A stretch of DNA of 64,000 bases, from assembly GCA_022844045.1 (NCBI GenBank), contig JALHMM010000011.1, forward strand, positions 12,105 through 76,104, given 5' to 3'. This document shows, piece after piece, positions 16,288 through 25,505 of this stretch. Source of the stretch: Reyranellaceae bacterium. GTDB lineage: Bacteria; Pseudomonadota; Alphaproteobacteria; Reyranellales; Reyranellaceae. The first letter of the stretch is position 1; each line of letters starts with the position of its first letter. Made by a program: the position numbers and the translations under genes. Under the pieces are notes generated by a model, which did no database searches, was not told where the DNA came from, and saw only the letters and a program-made list of their open reading frames with translations.

Positions 16288-16693
16288 TGTAGGCACGCAC
16301 GATCGTCTCGTCGCCCGGGTAATGCTCGGGCGCCACCGCGGTGATCTGCGCCTGGATGCACTTCCACTCGCCGTTCTCACGCAGGTAGGTGTCGGTATAG
16401 GTCGACATGTTGGTGCTCTCGGCGCCGTCCCGTCGGATCGTGGCCTTGTTGGTCGAACGCACGAGAGCGACGTTGTCGAAGACCGTGATCAACTCGTCGC
16501 GGTAGTCCCAGTAGACATAGACCTCCGGATCGAACCCGGTCGCCCAGCGCTTGAGGTACTCCGCCCGACTGACGCGCGCACCGCGCGAGGTCATGCTGAT
16601 GAACCCCGGATGCAGCAGGGCATCATGCGATTTGACGTCGTTGGTGACGAAATTGTGGATGAAGCGGGCATTCAGCGCCTTGAGTTCGTTCAT
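16265..16693 (-). CDS. SnoaL / DUF4440-like NTF2-fold protein
   Basis: The 142-residue protein starts MNELKALNARFIHNFVTND. It shows LLHPGFISMTSRGARVSR, the central AEYLKRWATGF helix and the late YTDTYLRENGEWKCIQAQIT strands typical of the SnoaL/calcium-calmodulin-kinase-association-domain-like NTF2 fold. AAGGAT precedes the ATG. Its 3' end overlaps the end of the PdxA-family gene by 23 bp on the opposite strand. Function is unknown; it may act on intermediates of the neighbouring aromatic pathway. Confidence 0.82.
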   Translation of the reverse strand: MNELKALNARFIHNFVTNDVKSHDALLHPGFISMTSRGARVSRAEYLKRWATGFDPEVYVYWDYRDELITVFDNVALVRSTNKATIRRDGAESTNMSTYTDTYLRENGEWKCIQAQITAVAPEHYPGDETIVRAYIKGVLQP

Positions 16694-16864
16694 GTCATAT
16701 CCTTCGCGCGACAGGCCTTGAGCATAGGCGCCGATGCGGCATGGACAATTACCTGGGATGTAAGCGGCGAGTGTCGGTTCCTGACGGCGCTTACGTTTCA
16801 CGTAATTGCCGACTAGCGATACGAACGGCATCCTGCCCGGCCACCACGAAACCATGCGGGTCCC

Positions 16865-17317
16865 ATGCTGCACGCCGAGCCGCTGATGCGACTGAGTGCC
16901 GAGCTCGATGCGCCGCAGATCATCGGGCAGACGCCATTCGGCACGCGATCGATCATGTATATGAAGAGCGGCGCGTTTTGCGGCGCGAAGCTGCGCGGCG
17001 AGGTCTTGCCTGGCGGCGGCGACTGGATCCTGGCCCGGCAGGACGGCGTGTTCCAGCTCGACATCCGCCTGACCTTGCGCACCGACGACGACGCGTTGAT
17101 CTACGTCGTGTCCCGAGGAATGCTCGACATCGCGCCCGAGGTGCGACAGCGAATCCGCGATGGCGAGAACCTCGACGCATCGCAGTATTATTTCCGCACC
17201 ATGCTGACCTTCGAGACCGGGATCGAGAGGTACCTCTGGCTGAACCGGCTGATCGCGGCGGGTGTCGGCACGCGCACGCCCACTGGCATGTCGACCGAGG
17301 TCTTCGCGCTCACATAG
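16865..17317 (+). CDS. DUF3237 domain protein
   Basis: The 150-residue protein matches the small beta-barrel DUF3237 family. The blocks are IGQTPFGTRSIMYMKSG, GEVLPGGGDWILARQDGVFQ, LDIRLTLRTDDDALIYVVSRG, YYFRTMLTFETG and the closing YLWLNRLIAAGVGTR. The family's function is unknown, and it often sits in aromatic-degradation or xenobiotic clusters, as here. The start could also be the Met at 16886. The XRE regulator follows 14 bp downstream, so the two form a small operon. Confidence 0.88.
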   Translation: MLHAEPLMRLSAELDAPQIIGQTPFGTRSIMYMKSGAFCGAKLRGEVLPGGGDWILARQDGVFQLDIRLTLRTDDDALIYVVSRGMLDIAPEVRQRIRDGENLDASQYYFRTMLTFETGIERYLWLNRLIAAGVGTRTPTGMSTEVFALT

Positions 17318-17331
17318 GAGTGGATCACTCG

Positions 17332-18177
17332 ATGAACACGCCGAACCGGCAACAGGCGGCGCCGGGATTCCGGCACCTGCTGCGGCACTGGCGCTCGGTG
17401 CGCCGGCTGAGCCAGCTCGCGCTCGCCACGGAAGCGCGGATCTCGGCGCGTCATCTGTGCTTTCTCGAGACCGGTCGAGGCCAGCCGAGCCGCGAGATGG
17501 TCCGGCTGCTGGGCCACGCGCTCGATGTCCCGTTCGCCGATCAGAACGCCATGCTGATGGCGGCCGGGTATGCGCCGCTGTACGGCGAGCGCGATCTCGA
17601 CGCGCCGGAGCTGCGGCACGTCCGGCGCGCGCTGGAGTTCATGCTGGCGCAGCAGGAGCCGTTTCCCGCCATCGTCATCGACGGCCATTGGAACGTCCGC
17701 ATGCGCAATGCGGCGTCCCGGCATATCTTCCGCGCGTTTCGCGCGTTGTACGAGCTGAGCGACGCGCACGCCGACAACGCCATGCACGTCGTCTGTCATC
17801 CCAAGGGATTGCGTCCCTTCATCCGCAACTGGGAACAGTTCACCGGGTCGTTGCTGCAGGTGCTGCATCGCGAGGCGCTGCAGGGCACCAACGCCGCCGC
17901 GGCAGGACTGCTCGACGAGTTGCTGCGCTATCCCGACATGCCCAAGGACTGGCGTGTGCCCGACGGCGTCAGCGGGGAATCACCGTTGCTGACCATGCAG
18001 CTCAGGCGCGGCGACAGCGATCTGTCATTCTTCACGACCTTGACGACCTTCGCCATGCCACGCGACGTGACCTTGCAGCAGCTCAAGGTCGAATTCTTCT
18101 TCCCGGCCGACGCCGCCACCGCCGAGGCGGTCCGGCAACTCGCCGCCAGCCGCCCTCCTGAGCGCAATATCGGCTGA
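17332..18177 (+). CDS. XRE-family regulator with MmyB-like ligand-binding domain
   Basis: The 281-residue protein has an N-terminal XRE helix-turn-helix: FRHLLRHWRSVRRLSQLALA, then ARHLCFLETGRGQPSREMV. A linker (LMAAGYAPLYGERDLD) joins it to a PAS-like MmyB domain of about 170 residues, with FPAIVIDGHWNVRMRNAA and HPKGLRPFIRNWEQF. Such regulators bind small fatty-acid-like ligands and usually control neighbouring catabolic genes. The ATG at 17332 has GGAG about 10 bases upstream. It probably regulates the DUF3237 gene and perhaps the dioxygenase cluster (inference). Confidence 0.9.
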   Translation: MNTPNRQQAAPGFRHLLRHWRSVRRLSQLALATEARISARHLCFLETGRGQPSREMVRLLGHALDVPFADQNAMLMAAGYAPLYGERDLDAPELRHVRRALEFMLAQQEPFPAIVIDGHWNVRMRNAASRHIFRAFRALYELSDAHADNAMHVVCHPKGLRPFIRNWEQFTGSLLQVLHREALQGTNAAAAGLLDELLRYPDMPKDWRVPDGVSGESPLLTMQLRRGDSDLSFFTTLTTFAMPRDVTLQQLKVEFFFPADAATAEAVRQLAASRPPERNIG

Positions 18178-18178
18178 G

Positions 18179-18583
18179 CTACTTGTACGAGGAGACCTCG
18201 ATCAGGTTGCCGTCGGGATCACGGCAATAGACCGAGACGATGACGCCCATGGCGCCCAGCTTCTCGCCGGGTCCTTCCTCGATGGCCACACCGCAGCTCT
18301 TGAAGTGATCGGCCACCTGTTGCGGTGTCGACTTCGTGAGAAAGCATAGATCGTCGCTACCGGGCGCGATCGCGTTGCCGGTGAACCATTGCGCCTGGGT
18401 CGCCCAGTGCGGCCGCAGGTTGATCTTCTGCCGCCCGAAATGCATCGAGATGACCTTGCGGCCGGGCCTGGGTTCGCTGACCACGCGCTTCATACCCAGC
18501 ACGCGCTCGTACCAGGATGCCGCGACTTCGACGTCCTTCACGTTGATCACGAGATGATCGAGGGCTTCGACGGATACGCTCAT
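18179..18583 (-). CDS. VOC (glyoxalase/dioxygenase) superfamily protein
   Basis: The 134-residue protein starts with LDHLVINVKDVEVAASWYER. Paired beta-alpha-beta modules follow, and it ends CRDPDGNLIEVSSYK, the usual vicinal-oxygen-chelate signature with a metal-binding His near the start and Glu near the end. GAGGAC precedes the ATG. It starts 8 bp after the stop of the TPP-dependent enzyme, so it is the last gene of a tight operon. A role on the product of that enzyme is inference. Confidence 0.87.
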   Translation of the reverse strand: MSVSVEALDHLVINVKDVEVAASWYERVLGMKRVVSEPRPGRKVISMHFGRQKINLRPHWATQAQWFTGNAIAPGSDDLCFLTKSTPQQVADHFKSCGVAIEEGPGEKLGAMGVIVSVYCRDPDGNLIEVSSYK

Positions 18584-18591
18584 GACTGTCC

Positions 18592-20322
18592 TCAGATTTT
18601 GGTCACTTTGGCGTGCAGCAGCGCGGAGCGACCGCCGCGCACGGCGTCGAGGCAGCGGGCGATCGCCGCCTCGACCATGGCTGGATCGGACACCAGCTCG
18701 CCATATGCCCCGCTGGCCTCCGCGACCTTGGCGAAATTCATGTGCGGCGAGAGTGTCGCGCCGAACTCGCCCTCGGTCTTGGCTTCGCCCTCGGGATAGA
18801 CGCGCAAGGTCGCGGCTTTCACAGCGCCCCAACCGGTGTTGTCGAGCACGACGGTGAGCACCGGCAAGCCGTACTGACTGGAGACCGACGCCGTCGATTG
18901 CGGGTTGGAGAAGTAGAACGTGCCGTCGCCGACGAACTGCACGATGGTGCGCCCGGGCATGGCGAGTTTCAGGCCCAGCGCCATGCCGCCGGAGAATCCC
19001 AGCCCGCCACCAGCGAGACCCACCAGCGTGCCCGGTCGCGTGCGGGGCACCTGCTGGAAGACGACAGGGCCGTTGCGGATCGCCTCGTTGAGGATGATGT
19101 CCTCGGGCTTCAATGCCCGCGCCACGGCGGCGCAGAGATAGTGCGGGTTGATCTGTCCCGCCGCGCCGGGCTCGGCGGCGAGCGTCGCGGCCTGCTTGCG
19201 GCGCGTGGCCTGTTCCTCGGCCATCGCCGCGACGCGCTTGGCGGCGCGTTGCAAGAAGCTGGCATCGGCGCGCTTCTCCAGCGCCGCCAGCAGGTCGGAG
19301 AGCACGCGATGGCTGTCACCCTGGATGCGCAGATTGCCGGGGAAGGTCCACATCGGCATGGCGCGCTTCTCGGCGTCGATGTCGATATGCGCCCACCAGG
19401 TACGGGGATCATCAGGTGTGTCCTGCGGGATCCACGGCACGTCGACATCGACCAGCAGGCCGACATCGGCTTCGGCGACATGCTTGCCGGCGGCGAAGCC
19501 GCCATGGCAGGGCGAGTCCTGGGGCATGTTCATGTGCAGCGGGCTGAACTCGACGACGCGGATGCCGGCGAGGCGCGCCAGGCGATCGAGGATGGCGGGC
19601 GTGGCGTGATTGCGGCCGGCGTAGGCGGTGATCAGCAGCGGCCGTTCCGCCGCCAGCAGGCGGGTCGCCAGCGTGTCGATCGTGGCGGCATCGACGCCGC
19701 TCGCCGCCACCGGCCCGAACCGCTCGCCGGGATAGGAGCGGATGGCGCCTTCCGACCACATCTCCGTCAAGGTCTCGCGCGGGAAGGTCAGGTAGACCGG
19801 CCCGCGCGGATCGCTCGACATCATCGTATGGGCGCGGCGCAGCGCCTCTTTCACGATCACGCCCGAGGGCAAATTGTATTCCCACTTGGTGTAGGGCCGC
19901 ACCACGCTCGCCTGGTCGAACGGCTCCTGAACGAAATGCACGTAGGTGTCGCGCGAGCCCAGGAGCTCACCGCGCGTGGTGAACGGCGCCTTGCCGGCCA
20001 TCAGCATCACGGGGATGCGCGCGCGGCAGAGATTGTGCAGGGCCATCGCCGCATTGGCGGTGCCGGCGTCGACATGGACCATCACGCCCTGGCCGCGCCC
20101 CGTCGCCAGCGCGTAGCCCGCGGCCATATGCACGGCGGTGTTCTCGTGCGGGCAGAGCACGATGCCCGGCAGCTTGCGCCCGGCGCGCCGCGCCGCCGCC
20201 ATCTCCTCGATCAGCGGCGCGTGGTCGGTGCCGAAATTGCAGAACAGGTAATCGATGCCGATCTCGTTGAGGCCCTCGAGGAAGAAATGGGCGGTCGATC
20301 GCCGCGCCTCATTGCCATCCAT
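18592..20322 (-). CDS. Thiamine-diphosphate-dependent enzyme, acetolactate-synthase-like
   Basis: The 576-residue protein has the N-terminal pyrimidine-binding domain, with the activating Glu in CPHENTAVHMAAGYALATGR (about residue 60). A central domain follows, then the C-terminal TPP-binding motif VGDGTFYFSNPQ ending in VVLDNTGW (GDG-X about 26-N). It belongs to the AHAS/benzoylformate-decarboxylase superfamily. The exact 2-keto acid is unknown. I prefer the ATG at 20322, which has GAGG upstream; a TTG lies at 20334. It sits 8 bp after a Bug receptor gene and 8 bp before a VOC gene, which suggests a catabolic operon for one imported acid. Confidence 0.9.
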   Translation of the reverse strand: MDGNEARRSTAHFFLEGLNEIGIDYLFCNFGTDHAPLIEEMAAARRAGRKLPGIVLCPHENTAVHMAAGYALATGRGQGVMVHVDAGTANAAMALHNLCRARIPVMLMAGKAPFTTRGELLGSRDTYVHFVQEPFDQASVVRPYTKWEYNLPSGVIVKEALRRAHTMMSSDPRGPVYLTFPRETLTEMWSEGAIRSYPGERFGPVAASGVDAATIDTLATRLLAAERPLLITAYAGRNHATPAILDRLARLAGIRVVEFSPLHMNMPQDSPCHGGFAAGKHVAEADVGLLVDVDVPWIPQDTPDDPRTWWAHIDIDAEKRAMPMWTFPGNLRIQGDSHRVLSDLLAALEKRADASFLQRAAKRVAAMAEEQATRRKQAATLAAEPGAAGQINPHYLCAAVARALKPEDIILNEAIRNGPVVFQQVPRTRPGTLVGLAGGGLGFSGGMALGLKLAMPGRTIVQFVGDGTFYFSNPQSTASVSSQYGLPVLTVVLDNTGWGAVKAATLRVYPEGEAKTEGEFGATLSPHMNFAKVAEASGAYGELVSDPAMVEAAIARCLDAVRGGRSALLHAKVTKI

Positions 20323-20330
20323 GGCCGGCC

Positions 20331-21299
20331 TCAATCGAGCTTGATGTTGGCGGTGTCGGCCACCGCCTTCCAGCGCGTGATGTCACTGGCGATCAGCGCG
20401 CGGTACGCGTCCGACGTGGTGCTGCGCGGATCGACGGCGATCTGTTCAAAGCGTTCCTTGACATCAGGCAGCGCGACAATGGCGGCGATCTCCGCCTGAA
20501 GCTTGGCGACGATATCCGCCGGCGTGCCCGTGGGCGCGACAAGCCCGGTCCACAGCGTGATGTCCATGCCCGCGATGCCTGCCTCGGCAATGGTCGGCAC
20601 GTCGGGAAAGGCGCGATGGCGCTTGCTCGCGGTGATCGCCAGCGCGCGCAGCAGGCCGCCCTTTAGCGGCCCGGACATCGGGCCGGAATCGGCGATGGTC
20701 ATCAGCACCGTTCCTGACACGACGGCATTCACCGACTCGCCGCTGCCGCGATAGGGGATGTGCTGGAAGGCGCTGCCGGTCTTCTGGTTGAACAGCTCGG
20801 CGGCGAGCTGGAATGGCGTGGCGCTCGAGGCGTAGTTCGCCATCTTCGGATCGGCTTTGGCCTTGGCGACCAGCTCGGCGACGCTCTTGAGCGGCTGCTG
20901 CGCGCCCACCGCCAGCATCAGCGGAAACTCGGCCATCAGCGAGATCGGCGCGAAGTCCTTATCGGGCGCGTAGGGCAGCTTGCGGAAGACGGCGGGGTTG
21001 ATGGTCATCGGCCCGCTGGGCGCTACCAGCAGCGTGTAGCCGTCGGCCGGCGCGCGCGCGACCAGCTCGGCGGCGATGATCGACTGCGCACCGGCCTTGT
21101 TCTCGACGATCACCGGCTGGCCCAGCCGCTCCTGCAGCTTGGCCGCGACGATGCGCGCGATCAGGTCGTTGCCGCCACCGGGCGAATAGCCCACCACCAG
21201 CCGGATCGGCCTGGACGGAAAGGATTGCGCCAGGGACGCGCGGCTTGCGCCGGCGGCCGTCGCCAGCGCGAGGCCGGCCAAGACCGATCTGCGTTTCAT
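20331..21299 (-). CDS. Bug-family tripartite tricarboxylate transporter receptor
   Basis: The 322-residue protein starts MKRRSVLAGLALATAAGASR, an export signal with a positively charged start and a hydrophobic core ending near SLAQS. The mature start FPSRPIRLVVGYSPGGGNDL and GQPVIVENKAGAQ are the Bug/TctC signatures. These periplasmic proteins bind carboxylates for TctAB-type permeases. No TctA or TctB gene is in the window, so it must use a permease elsewhere or act as a sensor. The TPP-enzyme gene follows 8 bp downstream and the DUF6134-like gene ends 20 bp upstream. Confidence 0.92.
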   Translation of the reverse strand: MKRRSVLAGLALATAAGASRASLAQSFPSRPIRLVVGYSPGGGNDLIARIVAAKLQERLGQPVIVENKAGAQSIIAAELVARAPADGYTLLVAPSGPMTINPAVFRKLPYAPDKDFAPISLMAEFPLMLAVGAQQPLKSVAELVAKAKADPKMANYASSATPFQLAAELFNQKTGSAFQHIPYRGSGESVNAVVSGTVLMTIADSGPMSGPLKGGLLRALAITASKRHRAFPDVPTIAEAGIAGMDITLWTGLVAPTGTPADIVAKLQAEIAAIVALPDVKERFEQIAVDPRSTTSDAYRALIASDITRWKAVADTANIKLD

Positions 21300-21319
21300 G
21301 CCCTGGAGTATAGCACCGC

Positions 21320-21979
21320 CTAGGCGATGCGCTCGTAGGTCAGCGTCTCGCCCTTGATGTTGAAGACAGCGTGCACCCAGTCGCCGGCCGCGTCGTACCA
21401 AAGCTCGCCACTGGCGTAGGACACGGTCATGCGATGGCCTGACGCGACGCGCGGCGCGCCCATCACGGTCAGGGTGCGCTGGCCCAGCGCCTCGACGCGC
21501 GGCAGCTCGTAGCGCGCGCGCTCAGTGTCGACCACCGGCTCCCGCGGTCGGACGAATCCCGGATGCCACACGCAATTCGAACTCAGGCTGCGCGGTGAGA
21601 TGCTGCGGTTGTTGTCGGGCCCTTCGAGCTTGAGCCCATCCGTCGCCGGCGTGACGCTGACCTTGTAGGTCGGCCCGTTGTCGTAGGTCTCGGCCTGCAG
21701 CGCGAGCAACTCCTCGCCGCGGCGGGCCTCGGTCGATTCGTGCGAATAGCGGAACACGCGCAAGCCGGCGATGCGGACCTCCAGCGCCACCGAGGTGCGC
21801 GCGATGAGCCGGTCGCCCTGATACTGGAACCGCGTCGCGAAGGTGCCCATCGGGCTGCCCTTGCGCATGACGCGAAAGGTCAGGTCGCGCGGCTGAAAGG
21901 CGGGTTGCGCCAGCGCCGGGGTTGCGAGCCCCGCGCCCAGGCCAACGATCATATGCCGTCGTATCAGATGGGGTTTCAT
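21320..21979 (-). CDS. DUF6134-like exported protein
   Basis: The 219-residue protein begins with a twin-arginine-like export signal (KPHLIRRHMIVGLGAGLATP, then ALAQ). The mature part is beta-rich: LTFRVMRKGSPMGTFATRFQ, LEVRIAGLRVFRYSHESTEA and the closing SGELWYDAAGDWVHAVFNIK. I take it to be the DUF6134 family of unknown function, with moderate certainty. It probably resides in the periplasm. It lies 48 bp downstream of purH on the same strand. Confidence 0.7.
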   Translation of the reverse strand: MKPHLIRRHMIVGLGAGLATPALAQPAFQPRDLTFRVMRKGSPMGTFATRFQYQGDRLIARTSVALEVRIAGLRVFRYSHESTEARRGEELLALQAETYDNGPTYKVSVTPATDGLKLEGPDNNRSISPRSLSSNCVWHPGFVRPREPVVDTERARYELPRVEALGQRTLTVMGAPRVASGHRMTVSYASGELWYDAAGDWVHAVFNIKGETLTYERIA

Positions 21980-22027
21980 CGTACCGCTCTGATCTTTCGC
22001 CAGATATCGGTGCGCCCATGGCGCGGA

Positions 22028-23641
22028 TCAATGCCTGAAATGGCGCATCCCTGTGAACACCATCGCCAGGCCCTTCTCGTCGGCCGCCTCGATCACCTCC
22101 TTGTCGCGCATCGAGCCGCCGGGCTGGATGATCGCGGTGGCGCCGGCTTCGGCGGCGGCCAGCAGGCCGTCGGCGAAGGGGAAGAAGGCGTCGGACGCGA
22201 CGACACTGCCGATCGCCGGGCTTTGCGCCAGCTTGGCGATCTCGCCCGACTCGGCGGCGCGGATGGCGGCGATGCGCGAGGAATCGCGGCGGTTCATCTG
22301 GCCGGCGCCGACGCCCACCGTGGCGCCGTCCTTGGCGTACACGATGGCGTTGGACTTCACGTGTTTGCACACCGTGAAGGCGAAGAGCAGATCGTCGAGT
22401 TCTTTCACCGTTGGTGCGCGCTTGGTGACAACCTTGAGATCGGCGCGGCCGACCTTGCCGTTGTCGCGGGTCTGGAACAGGTAGCCGCCGGCGACGCTCT
22501 TCAAGGTCATGCCCGCCGTGGTCGGATCGGGCAGCGATCCGGCCAACAGCACGCGCACGTTCTTGCGTTTGGCCAGGATCTCCAGCGCCTCCGGCGTCGC
22601 GTCGGGCGCGATCACGACCTCGAGGAAGAGCTTGGAGAGATCTTCCGCCGTGCGCGCCTCCAGCGTGGTGTTGACCGCGACGATGCCGCCGAAGATCGAC
22701 ACCGGATCGCAGGCATAGGCCTTGAGGTACGCGTTGTACTGGTCGGGGCCGATCGCCACACCGCAGGGATTGGCGTGCTTGATGACGACGACCGCCGGCT
22801 TCTTGAACTCGGCGACGCATTCATAGGCCGCCTCGGTGTCGCCGATGTTGTTGTAGGACAGCTCCTTGCCCTGAACCATGCGCGCGGTGGCGACGCCGGG
22901 ACGGTTGCTGCCGTCGCTGTAGAAGGCCGCCTGCTGGTGCGGGTTCTCGCCGTAGCGCAAGGTCTGCACGCGCGTCGCGGCCACGGTCAGGCGCTCGGGA
23001 AAGGTCTCGCCCTGCTGGCCGGCGAACCAGTTGGCGATCGCCGAGTCATACGAGGCCGTGCGCGCATAGGCCTTGGCGGCGAGCTTGCGCCGCAATGCGA
23101 GAGTCGTCGCGCCGCCGTTGGCTTCCATCTCGGCCTGGATCGCGGCGTAGTCCTGCGGGTCGACGGCGATGGTGACGAAATCGTGGTTCTTGGCCGAGGC
23201 GCGGATCAGCGCCGGACCGCCGATGTCGATGTTCTCGACGCAGGTCGCGTAGTCGGCGCCGCGCGCCACCGTGGCCTCGAACGGATAGAGGTTGACCACG
23301 ACCAGATCGATCGGCGCGATCCGGTGATCGACCATCGCCTTCTGGTGCACCGCGTCGGTGCGCCGTCCCAGGATGCCGCCGTGGATCGAGGGCTGCAGCG
23401 TCTTGACCCGGCCGTCCATGATCTCCGGGAAACCGGTGTGGTCGGAGACCTCGACCACCTTGATGCCGGCGTCGCGCAGGGCCTTGGCCGAGCCGCCGGT
23501 CGACAGAATCTCGACGCCTCGGGCAGCGAGGAAGCGGCCGAACTCGACCAGCCCCTCCTTGTCGGACACCGAGACCAGGGCGCGGCCGATGCGCGCCAGG
23601 TCGGGGGTGGGCGAGGGCTGGGCCTGGGCGAGGGCGGACAT
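22028..23641 (-). CDS. purH: Bifunctional AICAR formyltransferase / IMP cyclohydrolase
   Basis: PurH performs the last two steps of purine synthesis. The 537-residue protein has the N-terminal MGS-like IMP cyclohydrolase domain ([20 protein letters not shown], then [16 protein letters not shown] and [15 protein letters not shown]). The C-terminal transformylase has [17 protein letters not shown] and the catalytic [16 protein letters not shown] block. The length is typical. In relatives it neighbours the heparinase-like gene; here about 2.6 kb of transporter, VapBC and hydrolase genes separate them. Confidence 0.97.
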   Translation of the reverse strand: MSALAQAQPSPTPDLARIGRALVSVSDKEGLVEFGRFLAARGVEILSTGGSAKALRDAGIKVVEVSDHTGFPEIMDGRVKTLQPSIHGGILGRRTDAVHQKAMVDHRIAPIDLVVVNLYPFEATVARGADYATCVENIDIGGPALIRASAKNHDFVTIAVDPQDYAAIQAEMEANGGATTLALRRKLAAKAYARTASYDSAIANWFAGQQGETFPERLTVAATRVQTLRYGENPHQQAAFYSDGSNRPGVATARMVQGKELSYNNIGDTEAAYECVAEFKKPAVVVIKHANPCGVAIGPDQYNAYLKAYACDPVSIFGGIVAVNTTLEARTAEDLSKLFLEVVIAPDATPEALEILAKRKNVRVLLAGSLPDPTTAGMTLKSVAGGYLFQTRDNGKVGRADLKVVTKRAPTVKELDDLLFAFTVCKHVKSNAIVYAKDGATVGVGAGQMNRRDSSRIAAIRAAESGEIAKLAQSPAIGSVVASDAFFPFADGLLAAAEAGATAIIQPGGSMRDKEVIEAADEKGLAMVFTGMRHFRH

Positions 23642-23786
23642 GGCGGCTTCCGGCTGCGGAGGAGGTGTCGGCGCGCTCTATAGCAAACGACCACGCCCAG
23701 GGGATGCGACGGATTGTGGATGGTCCGGCGGATATCACGTACCTTCGTCGCCAATTGCCGAGACAGGCGGGACAGGGAGGGCTGAC

Positions 23787-24773
23787 ATGACGACTAACCG
23801 ACGGTTCGGGCGGCGTACGCTGGCGCGTGGCGGTCTGGCGCTGGCGGGCCTGCTGGCGGCGCCGACGCTGCTGCGGGCACAGGACTTCCCGAACAAGACC
23901 GTGCGCGTGGTGGTGCCGTATCCAGCGGGCGGCGGCACCGACCTTGTGGCGCGGTTGATCGTGCCCAAGCTGGCCGAGCGCTGGAAGCAGTCCGTGGTGA
24001 TCGACAACAAGGGTGGTGCCAGCGGCATCCTCGGCAGCGAGATCGTCGCCAAGTCCCCGCCCGATGGCTACACGCTGCTGGTCATGACCAGCGCGCATGT
24101 CATCAACCCGTTCACCACCAAGGTGCTGCCCTACAACACTGAGAAGGATTTCACGCCGATCACCCCGCTGGTGCTGGGCGGCATCACCCTGGTCGGCTCG
24201 CCCAAGCGCGGCATGGACTCGATGGACAAGTTCATGAAGGAGGCGAAGGCCAATCCCGGCAAGATCCAGTGGGGCAGCACCGAGAACACCACGCGCCTGA
24301 CCGGCGAGCTGTTCCGGGTGAAGAGCGGTCTGCAGATCGAGAACGTCCAGTACAAGGGCGCCGGGCCGATGATGCAGGAGCTGATCGGCGGCCATATCCC
24401 CGCCGGCATGACCAGCCCGCTGACGGCGATGGCCAATCACCGCAGCGGTCTCTTGCGCATGCTGGCGGTGACCACCGAGAAGCGCCTGGCGGTCATCCCC
24501 GACGTGCCGACCATGGCCGAGCTCGGTATTCCCGACATGGTGCGGCCGGCCTGGTTCTCGCTGTTCGGGCCGGGCGGCATGGCGCCGGCCCTCGTCGGCA
24601 AGATCCACGCCGATTGCGCCGCCGTGCTGGCCGAGCCCGAGATGAAGGCCAAGATCGCCGATCTGGCCAGCGAGCCCGGCGGCGAACCGCCCGACGTCTT
24701 CGCCGCGCGCGTCATGGCCGAACTGAAGGTCTGGGGCGACGTGGCCAAGCTCGCCGGCATCCAGCCCGAGTAA
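23787..24773 (+). CDS. Bug-family tripartite tricarboxylate transporter receptor, second copy
   Basis: The 328-residue protein has a twin-arginine-like signal (RRFGRRTLARGGLALAGLLA) and the mature start DFPNKTVRVVVPYPAGGGTD. WKQSVVIDNKGGASGILGSE follows, the Bug signature. It is a periplasmic carboxylate-binding protein paralogous to the one at 20331-21299 but clearly diverged. GGGAGG at 23775-23780 precedes the ATG. No permease genes are nearby. TphC, the terephthalate receptor, belongs to this family, so it may serve the aromatic cluster at 13.5-16.3 kb (inference). Confidence 0.92.
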   Translation: MTTNRRFGRRTLARGGLALAGLLAAPTLLRAQDFPNKTVRVVVPYPAGGGTDLVARLIVPKLAERWKQSVVIDNKGGASGILGSEIVAKSPPDGYTLLVMTSAHVINPFTTKVLPYNTEKDFTPITPLVLGGITLVGSPKRGMDSMDKFMKEAKANPGKIQWGSTENTTRLTGELFRVKSGLQIENVQYKGAGPMMQELIGGHIPAGMTSPLTAMANHRSGLLRMLAVTTEKRLAVIPDVPTMAELGIPDMVRPAWFSLFGPGGMAPALVGKIHADCAAVLAEPEMKAKIADLASEPGGEPPDVFAARVMAELKVWGDVAKLAGIQPE

Positions 24774-24807
24774 GCCCGGGCCCTTGCTTCAGTGGGGCAG
24801 CGTGGCC

Positions 24808-24840
24808 ATTTCTAGAAACGTCGTCTAGAATTCTAGAAAT
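24808..24840. promoter_or_regulatory. Repeated TCTAGA operator of the VapBC module
   Basis: Three TCTAGA sites occur at 24811-24816, 24824-24829 and 24832-24837. The outer arms ATTTCTAGAA and TTCTAGAAAT form a perfect inverted repeat (24808-24817 and 24831-24840), and TCTAGAATTCTAGA (24824-24837) is itself palindromic. It ends 15 bp before the antitoxin start, where VapB or the VapBC complex normally binds to repress its own operon. Confidence 0.75.
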
Positions 24841-24855
24841 GACCGGGAGCCCGCC

Positions 24856-25113
24856 ATGGGCATCAGCATCAAGAACCCCAAGCTGGAACAGGACATCCGT
24901 ACCTTGGCCGCCCGCACCGGCCAGAGCCTGACGGATGCCCTGGCGGCGGCCGTGCGAGAGAAGCTGTCGAAAACCAGCCCGACGGAAGAAGAAGATCGTC
25001 GCTTCAGCAAGGCGCTGCGAAAGATCCAGGCAGACCTCGCCAAGGAGCCGCGCAACGACGATCTGACGGAAGATGAGATCCTGGGCTACAACGAGCACGG
25101 GCATTTCGACTGA
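24856..25113 (+). CDS. vapB: VapB-type antitoxin
   Basis: The 85-residue protein has a short N-terminal DNA-binding region (ISIKNPKLEQDIRTLAARTG, then SLTDALAAAVREKL), as in the Rv0623/PSK-type VapB antitoxins. An acidic tail (NDDLTEDEILGYNEHGHFD) would wrap around the toxin. The stop codon overlaps the vapC start by one base (TGATG), so the two are translationally coupled. Three TCTAGA sites just upstream suggest autoregulation. Confidence 0.88.
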   Translation: MGISIKNPKLEQDIRTLAARTGQSLTDALAAAVREKLSKTSPTEEEDRRFSKALRKIQADLAKEPRNDDLTEDEILGYNEHGHFD

Positions 25114-25505
25114 TGGTGCTGGACTCATCGGCCGTCGTCGCGCTCATGCTTCGTGAACCTTCAGCAGCGACTCTTGAAGCGGCGATGCGCGGCAAGTCCG
25201 CGTTCTTCATGGGCACGCCAGCGATACTTGAAACCGCGATGGTCATCGGCTCGAGGCATCCGAACCGTGGTGCGGATAATCTCGATGCGTTCTTGGCGGC
25301 GCGGCGGATCGAGATCATCCCATTCGACGTCGAGCAGCTCGACGTGGCGCGCGAGGCTTTCCGACGCTTCGGGCGTGGTAGTGGATCGAAGGCGCGATTG
25401 AACTTCGGCGATTGCTGTACGTACGCCCTGGCGAAGGTGCGCGGAGAGCCGCTGCTCTTCGTCGGCGAGGATTTCAGCCACACCGACATCGTATCGGCTG
25501 TTTAG
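25113..25505 (+). CDS. vapC: VapC-type PIN-domain ribonuclease toxin
   Basis: The 130-residue PIN domain has the acidic metal-binding residues in place: Asp4 in VLDSSAVVALML, Glu in GTPAILETAMVIG, Asp in RLNFGDCCTYALAK and Asp in FVGEDFSHTDI. The family cleaves tRNA or rRNA when freed from VapB. It starts inside the vapB stop codon. Its end overlaps the convergent hydrolase gene by 4 bp. All core residues are intact, so it should be active. Confidence 0.93.
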   Translation: MVLDSSAVVALMLREPSAATLEAAMRGKSAFFMGTPAILETAMVIGSRHPNRGADNLDAFLAARRIEIIPFDVEQLDVAREAFRRFGRGSGSKARLNFGDCCTYALAKVRGEPLLFVGEDFSHTDIVSAV

